Source: Pseudoxanthomonas sp. CF385
GTDB lineage: Bacteria; Pseudomonadota; Gammaproteobacteria; Xanthomonadales; Xanthomonadaceae
Length of the DNA stretch: 64,000 nt
Assembly: GCF_900104255.1 (NCBI RefSeq)
Contig: NZ_FNKZ01000001.1
Coordinates: forward strand, 558,001 to 622,000
Reading direction: 5' to 3'
The position numbers and the translations under genes were made by a program. Shown here in pieces: positions 1-9,387 of this stretch. The notes under the pieces were generated by a model that saw only the letters and a program-made list of their open reading frames with translations, had not been told where the DNA came from and ran no database searches. How positions within the stretch are numbered: the first letter of the stretch is position 1; each line of letters opens with the position of its first letter.

Positions 1-873
1 GTCGGCGACTGGGTGCTGCTGGAAGACGCCGCCTCGAAGCGTCCGCGCATCGTTGCGCTGCTGCCGCGCCATACGGGCATCAAGCGAGGTGCGGCGGGCG
101 AGCATTACCACCAGCAGGTGATCGCGGCGAACATCGATACGGTGTTCATCGTCTGCGGCCTGGATGCCGACTTCAATCCGCGCCGCATCGAACGCTACCT
201 GTTGCTGGTCGGTGGCGGCGGCGCGCAGCCGGTAGTGGTGCTGACCAAGGCCGACCGCACCGAGTACGCCGACGATGCGGTCGAGGTGCTGGCCGATCTC
301 ACTGCACAGGGCGTGCCGGTCTTCACCGTCAACGCGAAGGACGCCGCCAGCGTGGCGCAACTCGCCCCATGGCTGGAACCGGGCCACACCGTGGTGCTGG
401 TGGGTTCGTCCGGTGCCGGCAAGTCCACGCTGACCAACACGCTGCTCGGCGACGAGCGCATGAAGACCGGCGAAGTGCGCGAGAGCGATTCGCGTGGGCG
501 CCACACCACGACCTATCGCGCGCTGATCCCGCTGCCCGCGGGTGCGTGCCTGATCGACACGCCGGGCATGCGCGAGCTCAAGCCCACCGGCGAGGAAGAC
601 CTGGCCGACGGCGGCTTCGCCGATATCGAAGCGCTGGCCGAGCAGTGCAAGTTCCGCGACTGTTCGCATGATCGCGAACCGGGCTGCGCGGTGCGCGCGG
701 CGATCGAGCGCGAGGAACTGGACGAAGGCCGTTTCCTCAACTACCTCAAGCTGCGCGACGAAGTCGCCGCCGCCGCCGACAAGCTCGCCTCGCGCCTGGC
801 CGACAAGGCCAACGCCAAGGTGCAGAACAAGGCGTTGAACAAGCGCCTGGCTGACAAGTACGGGAAGCGCTAG
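1..873 (+). CDS. rsgA: RsgA, ribosome small-subunit-dependent GTPase (5' end missing)
   Basis: Circularly permuted GTPase that matures the 30S subunit in the cytoplasm. The order G4-G1-G3 is visible: LTKAD near base 240, the P-loop GSSGAGKST near base 405, then DTPGMRE near base 558. These are followed by the zinc-binding tail C-x5-C-x-H-x5-C (CKFRDCSHDREPGC). The frame is open from base 1, so the start codon and most of the N-terminal OB domain lie outside the window; an in-frame GTG at 13 is only an internal valine. It ends in a lysine/arginine-rich helix typical of the family. The identification is firm. Confidence 0.96.
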   Translation, partial: VGDWVLLEDAASKRPRIVALLPRHTGIKRGAAGEHYHQQVIAANIDTVFIVCGLDADFNPRRIERYLLLVGGGGAQPVVVLTKADRTEYADDAVEVLADLTAQGVPVFTVNAKDAASVAQLAPWLEPGHTVVLVGSSGAGKSTLTNTLLGDERMKTGEVRESDSRGRHTTTYRALIPLPAGACLIDTPGMRELKPTGEEDLADGGFADIEALAEQCKFRDCSHDREPGCAVRAAIEREELDEGRFLNYLKLRDEVAAAADKLASRLADKANAKVQNKALNKRLADKYGKR

Positions 874-952
874 GTCCTCCGCGCGTCGCGCGAAGAATCT
901 CCCACGCTTCGCTTCGCAAAGCGCGGGCCCCAGCCCACGCTGCCGATCCCCC

Positions 953-973
953 ATTCGCGCCGCAGGCGCGAAT
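953..973. terminator. Intergenic hairpin between rsgA and gltS
   Basis: Perfect 9-bp stem (ATTCGCGCC / GGCGCGAAT) with a GCA loop, in the 168-base gap between two convergent genes. There is no T-run on either side, so it may be a Rho-assisted terminator or a small dispersed hairpin rather than a classical intrinsic terminator. Confidence 0.4.
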
Positions 974-1041
974 CGCCCCCTTACCAAAGGGGCTGCGTCA
1001 TGAAGGCGCAAATACCTTCTTGAATCCGACGATGTCCGGCT

Positions 1042-2244
1042 TCAATCCCACAGGTTGATGAACCCGGTGATGATCAGCGCATTGGTGAAGTCGATGAAGA
1101 ACGCGCCCACCAGCGGGGCGACGAGGAAGGCGCGCGGGGCCATGCCGTAGCGTTCGACCAGGGTGCGCATCACCGCCATCGCATTCGCCGTGGTGCCCAG
1201 CATGAAGCCGATGAAACCGCCGCCCATCACCGCGGCGTCGTAATCCCGGCCCATCACCCGGAACACCACCCCGCAGAACAGCGCGACCACCACGACCTGC
1301 AGCGCCAGGTTCACCATCAACGGCGCGGCGAGCCCGGCCAGTTCCCACAGCTTGAGGTTCATCAGCGCCACCGCCAGGAACAGCGCCAGGCACACGTTGC
1401 CGATCAGGTCGGTGGTGGCGACCGGCAGGCCGATCCAGCCGGTGCGGTCGTCGAAATAGCGGATCAGTGCGCCGACCATCATCGCGCCGACGTAGGCGGG
1501 CAGCGTCAGTCCGGCGGCGCTCAGGCCGGCGCTGACCCCCGCGCCGATCCACATCGCCACCAGGATGACGACGACGCTCTTCAGCGCATCGGTCTCGCGC
1601 GTGGCGAAGTCGGGCGTGTCGCGTGCACCGGTGGGCTCGGCGGCGGATTCATCCGGCGCGCCCAGCTTCACCCCGCCATACAGTTTGTGGCGGCGGATCA
1701 ACACGGTGCTGACCGGGCCGCCGAGCAGCCCGCCGCAGATGATGCCGGCCATCGCCGACGCCACCGCGATGGATTCCGCACCGGTGACGCCGGCCGCTTC
1801 GAACAGCGGTGCGAACGCCAGGCCGGTGGCGGGGCCGCCGGTCAGCGTGGTGGAGCCGGCCAGCACGCCGAACAGCGGATGCAGGCCGAATCCGAGGGCC
1901 ACGGCCATGCCCAGCAGGTTCTGCACCACGGCGAAGCCGGTGGCCAGCAGCAGGAAGATCACCACCTGGCGTCCGCTGATGCGCAGCAGCGACACGCTGG
2001 CGTTGACGCCGATGGTGGTGAAGAAGGCGATCATCAGCGGCGCCTGCAGGCTGGTGTCCAGCGTGAACAGGGTGACGCCGTTGTTGCGCGCGACCAGCAC
2101 GGCCAGGGCGACGGCCAGGCCGCCGATCACGGGGGCCGGCAGGTTGTACCGGGACAGCAGGGGAATGAAGCGGCAGAGGGCGTAACCGAGGAAAAGCGCC
2201 AGCCCGGCGAAGGCCAGCGTCTGCACCGCGTCGAGTTCCAGCAT
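1042..2244 (-). CDS. gltS: Sodium/glutamate symporter GltS
   Basis: Inner-membrane sodium:glutamate symporter of 400 residues, the usual family length. The protein is almost wholly hydrophobic, with about ten membrane segments. It carries the family re-entrant signatures: a glycine/serine/threonine-rich stretch in the first half (GSTTLTGGPATGLAF) and a matching FxGFMLGTTANAMA stretch in the second half. An amphipathic loop with charged and proline residues separates the two halves around residues 190-215. It starts at an ATG and lies divergent from the QEGLA-motif gene. Confidence 0.93.
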   Translation of the reverse strand: MLELDAVQTLAFAGLALFLGYALCRFIPLLSRYNLPAPVIGGLAVALAVLVARNNGVTLFTLDTSLQAPLMIAFFTTIGVNASVSLLRISGRQVVIFLLLATGFAVVQNLLGMAVALGFGLHPLFGVLAGSTTLTGGPATGLAFAPLFEAAGVTGAESIAVASAMAGIICGGLLGGPVSTVLIRRHKLYGGVKLGAPDESAAEPTGARDTPDFATRETDALKSVVVILVAMWIGAGVSAGLSAAGLTLPAYVGAMMVGALIRYFDDRTGWIGLPVATTDLIGNVCLALFLAVALMNLKLWELAGLAAPLMVNLALQVVVVALFCGVVFRVMGRDYDAAVMGGGFIGFMLGTTANAMAVMRTLVERYGMAPRAFLVAPLVGAFFIDFTNALIITGFINLWD

Positions 2245-2347
2245 GCTGCCCCCGCAACCGATGGAAGAGTGCCGAGCATAGTGCAGGCGCGGCCCCTTGT
2301 GACGTTGGCGTCGTGCGCTGGGCTACAGTGGCCGCCGGGAGGGCACC

Positions 2348-3583
2348 ATGCAGGCCGACATCGTCCATCACGCCGCGCTCGACGCGCGCCTGGTCAAGGC
2401 CGTGCGCGGGATCAAGCTGCTCAGCCTGGCCAGTTGGCCGGCCGAGGCGCAGGCCCCGTTCCTGGCCGGCGTGGCGCGCGGGCAACCGGTGCTGCCGGTG
2501 ATCGAATATCCGCGGCTGGACTTCGGCGACGCGCGGCGCGAGCTGGCCGCCGTGTCGGCGGCGGCCGACGCATCCCATCCGCTGGGCCACTACCTGCGCG
2601 AGTCCGCGCGCAGCTGGGACATCGCCGCGCAACTGCTGGAGTCGCTCGGTTCGCCGCAGGTCAGCGCCCACTCCATCGCATTGTTCGGCACGCCCGAGGA
2701 ATGCCTGCCTGGCGATGGCCCGACCACGCGCGATGCCGCGCGGCACTTCATCACCATCGCCAACGACCTCGACCACGAGCTGCTGGCGCCGGAAGAGCAG
2801 ATCCCGGTGTCGGCCACGGCCCTGCAGTTGCAGTTGCAGGCGGACCTGGACGATTTCTTCGACGGCCGGGTCATCACCGTCGAGCTCGACCCCACCCTGA
2901 TCGCGAAGGCGGCCGCCGGCGCCACCCGCATCCGTCTGCGCCACGGCGCGGCCTTCAGCGATTACGACCGCCGCCAGCTGCTTCAGCACGAAGCGCTGGT
3001 GCACTCGCTCACCGCGTTGAACGGCCGCGAGCAGGTGCACCTGCCCAGCCTGGCGCTGTCCTCGCCGCGCGTGACCGCCACCCAGGAAGGACTGGCGACG
3101 TTCGCCGAGCAGATCACCGGCAGCATCGACATCGAGCGGATGAAGCGCATCAGCCTGCGCATCGAGGCGGTGGCGATGGCGTTGGCCGGCGCGGACTTCG
3201 TCGAGGTGTTCCGGTACTTCGCCGACGCCGGCCAGAATCCCGCGGAGAGCTTCTCGTCGGCGCAGCGCGTGTTTCGCGGCGTGCCCACGACGGGCGGCGC
3301 GGCGTTCACCAAGGACACGGTGTACCTGCGCGGACTGGTCGGCGTGCACACGTTCTTCCGCCACTCGCTGCAGCAGGACCGGCTGCGCCTGTGCCGGCGC
3401 CTGTTCGCCGGCAAGATGACGCTGGAGGACGTGGCCGGCTTCGAACCGTTGTTCGAATCGGGCGTGCTGGCGCCGCCGCGCTGGCTGCCGCGCTGGGTGA
3501 GCCGCGCCAGCGGACTGGCGGGCATGCTGGCCTTTTCGCTGTTCGCCAACCGCATCCGCCTGGATCGCCTGTCGGCGGACTAG
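2348..3583 (+). CDS. QEGLA-motif protein, DUF1704-type putative metallopeptidase
   Basis: 411 residues. It contains HEALVH (214-219), an HExxH zinc-protease-like motif, and QEGLA (246-250), the signature of the family annotated as flavohemoglobin expression-modulating QEGLA motif proteins (DUF1704/TIGR02421). The glutamate in QEGLA would serve as the third zinc ligand of a gluzincin-like site; that is inference from the spacing. No signal peptide is seen, so it is probably cytoplasmic. A GGGAGGG ribosome binding site precedes the ATG. The substrate is unknown. Confidence 0.85.
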   Translation: MQADIVHHAALDARLVKAVRGIKLLSLASWPAEAQAPFLAGVARGQPVLPVIEYPRLDFGDARRELAAVSAAADASHPLGHYLRESARSWDIAAQLLESLGSPQVSAHSIALFGTPEECLPGDGPTTRDAARHFITIANDLDHELLAPEEQIPVSATALQLQLQADLDDFFDGRVITVELDPTLIAKAAAGATRIRLRHGAAFSDYDRRQLLQHEALVHSLTALNGREQVHLPSLALSSPRVTATQEGLATFAEQITGSIDIERMKRISLRIEAVAMALAGADFVEVFRYFADAGQNPAESFSSAQRVFRGVPTTGGAAFTKDTVYLRGLVGVHTFFRHSLQQDRLRLCRRLFAGKMTLEDVAGFEPLFESGVLAPPRWLPRWVSRASGLAGMLAFSLFANRIRLDRLSAD

Positions 3584-3631
3584 CCACAAAGTGCTAACCG
3601 GCCTGTCCACGCCGGATGGCACACTGGTGGC

Positions 3632-4276
3632 ATGAGTGCGCCCGCCATCCTCGTTGCCGACGACCATCCGCTGTTCCGCAATGCGGTGATCCACGCGTTG
3701 CGCGAGGCGCTCCCCGGCGCCTCCGTGACCGAGGCCGCCGGCGCTGCCGCGCTGGGCCAGGCGCTGGACCAGCGCCCCGACACCGACCTGGTGCTGCTGG
3801 ACCTGACCATGCCGGGCGCGCACGGCTTCTCGGCGCTGCTGCACGTGCGCGGCGAGCACCCCGAAGTGCCGGTGGTGGTGATCTCGTCGAACGAGCACCC
3901 GCGCGTGATCCGCCGCGCACAGCAGTTCGGCGCGGCCGGCTTCATCCCCAAGTCCTCCCCGGCCGAGGCCATCGGCGAGGCCGTGGTGATGGTGCTGGAT
4001 GGCGGCACGTGGTTCCCGCCGCTCACCGCCGAACGCTCCGAAGAAGACGCCACCCTGGCCGCGCGCTTGGCGCAGCTGACGCCGCAGCAGTTCCGCGTGC
4101 TCCTGTGCCTGGCCGACGGCCTGCTCAACAAGCAGATCGCGCACGCACTGGGCCTGGCCGAGAACACGGTGAAGGTGCACGTCACCGCGATCCTCAAGAA
4201 GCTCGAGTGCCACAGCCGCACGCAGGCGGCAGTGCTGGTGAAGTCGCTGGAGCCGGAAGGCCCGCCGGCCGAGTGA
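3632..4276 (+). CDS. NarL/FixJ-family response regulator
   Basis: 214-residue two-component regulator. The receiver domain (about 5-120) shows the acidic pair D10-D11, the phospho-acceptor D57 in LVLLDLTMPG, and K near 110 in FIPKSSP. A C-terminal LuxR-type helix-turn-helix (about 145-205) contains LTPQQFRVLLCLADGLLNKQIAHALGL. It converges with the AEC transporter gene and lies one gene away from the hybrid kinase at 5215-7860, so it is the likely output partner of that kinase; the pairing is inference from proximity and family habit. Confidence 0.92.
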   Translation: MSAPAILVADDHPLFRNAVIHALREALPGASVTEAAGAAALGQALDQRPDTDLVLLDLTMPGAHGFSALLHVRGEHPEVPVVVISSNEHPRVIRRAQQFGAAGFIPKSSPAEAIGEAVVMVLDGGTWFPPLTAERSEEDATLAARLAQLTPQQFRVLLCLADGLLNKQIAHALGLAENTVKVHVTAILKKLECHSRTQAAVLVKSLEPEGPPAE

Positions 4277-4277
4277 C

Positions 4278-5192
4278 TCAGCCCAGCCAGCGGGGCAGCT
4301 GCATCGCCAGCGGCACGGTGGCGGCGGCGAACAGCGTCTGCCACGTCACCAGCGAGGCCATCAGCGGCGCGTCGCCGCCCATCTGCCGCGCCATGATGTA
4401 GGCGTTCGATGCGGTCGGCAGCGCGGCGTAGAAGCAGGCCGCGACGGTTACCTCCGCGCTCGCCTCCAGCCAACGGCAGACCAGCACGGCCAGCAGCGGC
4501 AGTGCGAGCAGTTTCAGCGCTGAGGTCGCGCCGAGCAGCACCGGGCGCACATGGTCGCGAGTGAACTGCAGGCCGCCGCCGACGCACAGCAGGCCGAGCG
4601 CCAGCGCCGCATCGGCGAGGATGTCGAGCGCCGCCGCCAGCGGTACCGGCAACGGCAGGCCGCTGAGGTTGAACAGCAGGCCGGCCAGCGTCGCCAGGAT
4701 GATGGGATTGCGCGCCAGCGCCCGCGCGATGCCGCGCGCGCTCGCATCGCCGCTGCCCCAGACCGCCAGCGCGACCACCGCGATGACGTTGACCACCGGC
4801 AGGCAGATCGCCAGCGCCAGCATCACCATCGCGGTGGTGTCGGGCGGGAACAGCAGTGCCGCCACCGCCAGCCCGAAGTAGCTGCTCGGCCGCACCGCGC
4901 CCTGCACCACCGACGACCGACTGGGGTCGGGCAGGCGTTTCGCAAAGCGCAAGGCCAGCAGCACCAGGCCCGTCAGCACCAGCGTGGGCAGCAGGGCGGC
5001 CAGCGACAGGTCGAGCGCGTCGGTGGCGGACAGTTTCAACCGTGCAGCGCCGACGAACAGCAGCGCCGGGAAGGCGACGTAGAAGGAAAACCACTCCATC
5101 GCCGGAAACAAGCCGTCGGGCGTGCCGCGCATCCGCCGCAACGCGGCGCCGAGCAGCACGATGGCGAGGACGGGAATGACGTAGGTCAGCAT
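4278..5192 (-). CDS. AEC-family transporter (auxin efflux carrier fold)
   Basis: About 304 residues and ten hydrophobic segments, starting MLTYVIPVLAIVLLGA as is usual for AEC permeases. Members of the family move organic acids such as malate and malonate across the inner membrane. The typical GLLCVGGGL and ALKLLALPLLAVLVC segments lie in the second half. An in-frame GTG at 5198 is an alternative start; the ATG at 5192 fits the family better. It follows the hybrid kinase by about 20 bases on the same strand, so the two are probably co-transcribed. That suggests an organic-acid substrate. Confidence 0.85.
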   Translation of the reverse strand: MLTYVIPVLAIVLLGAALRRMRGTPDGLFPAMEWFSFYVAFPALLFVGAARLKLSATDALDLSLAALLPTLVLTGLVLLALRFAKRLPDPSRSSVVQGAVRPSSYFGLAVAALLFPPDTTAMVMLALAICLPVVNVIAVVALAVWGSGDASARGIARALARNPIILATLAGLLFNLSGLPLPVPLAAALDILADAALALGLLCVGGGLQFTRDHVRPVLLGATSALKLLALPLLAVLVCRWLEASAEVTVAACFYAALPTASNAYIMARQMGGDAPLMASLVTWQTLFAAATVPLAMQLPRWLG

Positions 5193-5214
5193 CGGCACGG
5201 CATCGGGTCGGTCC

Positions 5215-7860
5215 TCAGCGCGCGCGACGCACGTGCAGTTGGGTCATCAGCGCGCGCAGCGCCGCGGGTTTCACCGGCTTGGCGAGGAAGCCCCAGCCGT
5301 GCTGCAGCGCCAGCGCGCGGAGCGCATCGTCGCGCTCGGCGGTGACCAGGATCACCGGCGGCGCGCTGCTCCAGCGTTCGCACAGGCGCGTGTAGACCGT
5401 CGGGCCGTCGGTATCGCCCAGCCGCACGTCGAGCAGCAGCAGGTCGGGCGCCCGTCCCGGGGTCGCGGCCGCCATGGCCTCGTCCGGCCCCGCGGCGAGG
5501 CCGACCTCGCATTCCCAGCGTTGCAAGAGGGCGCGCGTGGCCTCGCAGACGCGCGGGTCGTCGTCCACGCACCACACATGGCGGCCACGCAGCGGCGATC
5601 CGTCATCGATATCGGCCATGGCCGGCGACGGTTCCGCCATCGCCGCATGCGCCATGCCGCGCGGGAGTTCCACCCAGAACACGCTGCCCCGGCCCAGCTG
5701 CGACCGCAGGCCGATGCGGTGGCCGAGCACGCGGCCGATGCGTTCGACGATCGCCAGGCCCAGGCCCGCGCCACGGTCGTTGGCGACACCGTCGTTGAGG
5801 CGTCGGAACTCCTCGAAGATGTCCTTCTGCAGGCTCTCGGGGATGCCCGGTCCCTGGTCGTGCACCTCGATGCGCACGCCCTCGCCAGTGCGGCGTACGC
5901 CGAGCAGCACCCGGCCGCGCGGCGTGTAGCGGATCGCATTCGACAGATAGTTCTGCAGGATGCGTCGCAGCAGGGCTTCGTCGCTGCGTGCGACCACGCG
6001 CGTCGGCACGCTGTCCAGGGCCAGTCCGCGGTCCGCGGCGACGATGCCGAACTCGCGCGACAGCGTCTCCAGCAAGGGCGCCAGGGCGAAGTCGCGCACC
6101 CGCGTGGGCAGCGCGCCCGATTCCAGCCGGGCGATGTCCAGCAGGCTGTTGAGGATGGCGTCCTGCGCGACCAGGGCGTTGTCCACATGGTCGGCGATGC
6201 GGCGGGCGTCGTCGTCGGGCAGGCGTCCACGCAGCGCGGACACGAACATGCGTGCGGCGTTGAGCGGTTGCAGCAGGTCGTGCACGGCCGAGGCCACGAA
6301 GCGCGTCTTGTAGCGGTTGGCGCTCTCCGCGGCCTGGGTGGCGTCGGCCAGGGCGCGCGTGCGTTCTTCCACCCGATGCTCCAGCGCATCGGCCAGCGAG
6401 CGCAGCTCGCGCGCGGCGTTCTTGTAGCTGGTGATGTCGGCGTAGCTGGTCACGAAGCCGCCGTCGGGCAATGGGTTGCCGCGGATCTCCAGCACCACGC
6501 CGTCGTCCTTCTCGCTCTCGCGCATGTGCGGCTTGCCGCTGCGCAGGTGCTCCAGGCGGCGCTGGATCGCGTCTTCCACCGGGCCCGGCCCGAGCAGGCC
6601 GCGGCGGGCGTTGAAGCGGAACACATCCTCGATCGGCCGGCCGACGTGGATCAGGTCGGGCGGGAAGCGGAACAGGTCCATGTAGCGCGAGTTCCACGCC
6701 ACCAGCCGCAGGTCCGCATCGATGATGACCACGCCCTGCGGCAGGTGCTCCAGGCTGCGGCTGAGACCGGCGTCGGCCGAGCGCGCCGCTTCGACGATCC
6801 CGTCCTGCGCGGTGCGCAGTTCCTGGGCATGCTGCTGGAGCACGGCTTCCAGTTCGGCGCGACTGCGCTGGCGGAGCACGGCCAATCGGCGGCGCTGCTG
6901 CATGAACAGCCCCAGGAACGACAGTGCCAGCCAGCCGCCTCCCGCGGCGATGGCGGCGGTGCGCGCGGCCGCCACGGGGGCCGACGCGTCGTGCAGCAGG
7001 TGCAGGTGCCAGCCTTCCTCCGGCAGCGCCATGGACTGCCACAGCACCGGGTCCGCGAGCGCCGGATCCAGCAATCGCACGCGTCGCGCATCGCCCGCAT
7101 CCGACGGTAGCGCCTGCATGCGCAGCGGCGAGAGCCGCTGGCGCGCGTACTGGCGGGTGGCGGCGAGCTCGCGCCGGTCGCCTTCGCTGAGCGTGCGCAG
7201 GGTGCGATAGCGCCATTCGTCGCGGCTGGCCAGGAAGATCACGTCGTGCGCGTCGCTGACCAGGACGATGTCGGGCGTCTGCAGCCACTCCTGTTCCAGC
7301 GCATCGAGTTCGATCTTGATGACGACCAGGCCCGCGACCTCGCCGTCGGGCTCCTCGATCGCCTGCGAGAGGAAGTAACCCGGCTCGCCCGTGGTCAGGC
7401 CGATCCCGTAGAACTGGCCGCGGCCGTCGCGCAGCGCCTGCTGCACGTAGGGGCGGAAGCTGTAGTCCTCGCCGACGTTGCTGGTGGGTTCGCGCCAGTT
7501 GCTCGCGGCCACCGCGATGCCGTGGCGGTCGATCAGGGTCAGCGTGGACGAACGGGTGACGCTGTTGGCGTCCTCCAGACGCTGGTTCAGCGCGTTGCGG
7601 CGCGCGTCGTCCACCGGCGAGGTGAGCGCGTGGCGCAGGTCCGGATCCTGCGCCAGCACCTGCGGCAGCGTGCGGTAGCGGTCGATGCGCTGCTGAAGCG
7701 CCTGCGAATGCAGGTCGAGCTGGCGATGCAGCTGCGCGGTCTCGTCGCCCAACGCGCGCGTACCGGCCCAGCGGTAGGCCAGCCCCATCGCCAGCGCCGC
7801 GCCACCCACGGTGAGCAGCACGACGAGCAGGGTCTGGCGGTGGCGACGGGCACGCAGCAT
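5215..7860 (-). CDS. Hybrid histidine kinase with DctB-like Cache sensor, PAS and receiver domains
   Basis: 881 residues. A membrane segment (about 11-29) leads into a periplasmic double-Cache-like region. This contains YSFRPYVQQAL (133-143) and the GQFYGIGLTTGEPGYFLSQ stretch characteristic of DctB C4-dicarboxylate sensors. A second membrane segment (about 302-320) is followed by a coiled coil, a PAS domain (about 368-480), and a HisKA domain with H527 in HDLLQPLNAARMF. The HATPase (DQGPGIP, GAGLGLAIVERI) and a C-terminal receiver with LLLLDVRLGD complete it. The kinase core is of the NahK/CrbS/MxtR kind, which usually pairs with NarL-type regulators like the one at 3632. It lies divergent from dctA. 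Confidence 0.92.
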   Translation of the reverse strand: MLRARRHRQTLLVVLLTVGGAALAMGLAYRWAGTRALGDETAQLHRQLDLHSQALQQRIDRYRTLPQVLAQDPDLRHALTSPVDDARRNALNQRLEDANSVTRSSTLTLIDRHGIAVAASNWREPTSNVGEDYSFRPYVQQALRDGRGQFYGIGLTTGEPGYFLSQAIEEPDGEVAGLVVIKIELDALEQEWLQTPDIVLVSDAHDVIFLASRDEWRYRTLRTLSEGDRRELAATRQYARQRLSPLRMQALPSDAGDARRVRLLDPALADPVLWQSMALPEEGWHLHLLHDASAPVAAARTAAIAAGGGWLALSFLGLFMQQRRRLAVLRQRSRAELEAVLQQHAQELRTAQDGIVEAARSADAGLSRSLEHLPQGVVIIDADLRLVAWNSRYMDLFRFPPDLIHVGRPIEDVFRFNARRGLLGPGPVEDAIQRRLEHLRSGKPHMRESEKDDGVVLEIRGNPLPDGGFVTSYADITSYKNAARELRSLADALEHRVEERTRALADATQAAESANRYKTRFVASAVHDLLQPLNAARMFVSALRGRLPDDDARRIADHVDNALVAQDAILNSLLDIARLESGALPTRVRDFALAPLLETLSREFGIVAADRGLALDSVPTRVVARSDEALLRRILQNYLSNAIRYTPRGRVLLGVRRTGEGVRIEVHDQGPGIPESLQKDIFEEFRRLNDGVANDRGAGLGLAIVERIGRVLGHRIGLRSQLGRGSVFWVELPRGMAHAAMAEPSPAMADIDDGSPLRGRHVWCVDDDPRVCEATRALLQRWECEVGLAAGPDEAMAAATPGRAPDLLLLDVRLGDTDGPTVYTRLCERWSSAPPVILVTAERDDALRALALQHGWGFLAKPVKPAALRALMTQLHVRRAR

Positions 7861-7993
7861 GGCGGCCAGTCTAAGCGGTGGCCATCGCGGGAGCGGCGGC
7901 TAGTACCAATAGGTTATCGGTGCCGCGGCGATACGGGGGTACAACATGCCGGCCGCCGATCCGGGCGGTGTCGCCGTCCGTTCCGGAGTTCCC

Positions 7994-9349
7994 ATGCATC
8001 TGGCCGAAGCCCCCGTCCTGCCGCCGCCGAAGCAGCCGCTGTACAAGCAGCTGTACTTCCAGGTGATCGTGGCCATCGTGCTGGGCGCGGTGCTGGGGCA
8101 CTACGAGCCGACGCTGGCCGAATCGATGAAGCCGCTGGGCGACGCGTTCATCAAGCTGGTGAAGATGATCATCGCGCCGGTGATCTTCCTGACCATCGTC
8201 ACCGGCATCGCCGGCATGACCCAGCTGCGCACGGTCGGCCGCGTGTTCGCCAAGGCGATGGTGTACTTCCTGTTCTTCTCCACGCTGGCGCTCGTGGTCG
8301 GCATGATCGTGGCGCACGTGGTGCAGCCGGGCGCCGGCATGAACATCAACCCGGCCGACCTGGACCAGTCGGCGGTCAACGACTACGTGCAGAAATCGCA
8401 CGAACTGACCTTGGTCGGCTTCCTGCTCGACATCATTCCGAAGACGCTGATCAGCCCGTTCGTGGGCGACAACATCCTGCAGGTGCTGTTCGTCGCGGTG
8501 CTGTTCGGTCTGTCGCTGGCGCTGGTCGGCGAGAAGGGCCGGCCGGTGCTGAACCTGCTGGAGGCGCTGACGGCGCCCGTGTTCCGGCTGGTGCACCTGC
8601 TGATGCGCGCGGCGCCGATCGGTGCGTTCGGCGCCATCGCCTTCACCATCGGCAAGTACGGCGTGGGCATGCTGGTGAACCTGGCGTGGCTGGTCGGTTC
8701 GTTCTACCTGACCTCGCTGCTGTTCGTGATCGTCATCCTCGGCCTGGTGTCGTGGTGGTGCGGGTTCTCGATCTTCCGCCTGATCCGCTACCTCAAGGCC
8801 GAACTGCTGCTGGTGCTGGGCACGTCGTCGTCCGAATCCGCGCTGCCTTCGCTGATGGAGAAGATGGAGCGTGCGGGCGCGTCCAAGTCCGTCGTAGGCC
8901 TGGTGGTGCCCACCGGCTACTCGTTCAACCTGGACGGCACCAACATCTACATGACGCTGGCCGCGCTGTTCATCGCGCAGGCCACCAACACCGAACTGAG
9001 CCTGGGCCACCAGATCATGCTGCTGCTGGTGGCGATGCTGAGCTCGAAGGGTGCGGCCGGCGTGACCGGCGCCGGCTTCATCACCCTGGCGGCCACGCTC
9101 GCGGTGGTGCCGGAAGTGCCCGTCGCCGGCATGGCGCTGATCCTGGGCATCGACCGCTTCATGAGCGAATGCCGCTCGCTGACCAATTTCACCGGCAATG
9201 CGGTAGCCACGCTGGTGGTCGCGCGCTGGGAGAACGCGCTCGACCGCGACGCGCTGGCGCGCGCGCTGGGCGGGCCATCCGCACCGATCGCCGCTGCGCC
9301 CGACCCGGCCGCAGGCCCGGGCGACCCGACACGACTCACGGCCGACTGA
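7994..9349 (+). CDS. dctA: C4-dicarboxylate:proton/sodium symporter DctA
   Basis: DAACS-family inner-membrane transporter of 451 residues for succinate, fumarate and malate. Family hallmarks are visible: the serine-rich motif [25 protein letters not shown], and [16 protein letters not shown]. The ATG at 7994 is preferred over the in-frame ATG at 7946 because GGAG sits five bases upstream and the product then begins MHLAEAP before the first conserved segment. Divergence from the DctB-like kinase suggests control by that system. The following receptor starts 38 bases downstream. Confidence 0.95.
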   Translation: MHLAEAPVLPPPKQPLYKQLYFQVIVAIVLGAVLGHYEPTLAESMKPLGDAFIKLVKMIIAPVIFLTIVTGIAGMTQLRTVGRVFAKAMVYFLFFSTLALVVGMIVAHVVQPGAGMNINPADLDQSAVNDYVQKSHELTLVGFLLDIIPKTLISPFVGDNILQVLFVAVLFGLSLALVGEKGRPVLNLLEALTAPVFRLVHLLMRAAPIGAFGAIAFTIGKYGVGMLVNLAWLVGSFYLTSLLFVIVILGLVSWWCGFSIFRLIRYLKAELLLVLGTSSSESALPSLMEKMERAGASKSVVGLVVPTGYSFNLDGTNIYMTLAALFIAQATNTELSLGHQIMLLLVAMLSSKGAAGVTGAGFITLAATLAVVPEVPVAGMALILGIDRFMSECRSLTNFTGNAVATLVVARWENALDRDALARALGGPSAPIAAAPDPAAGPGDPTRLTAD

Positions 9350-9387
9350 CGCCGGCCACACCACGTCTTCAGAGGAGGGACTGAACG

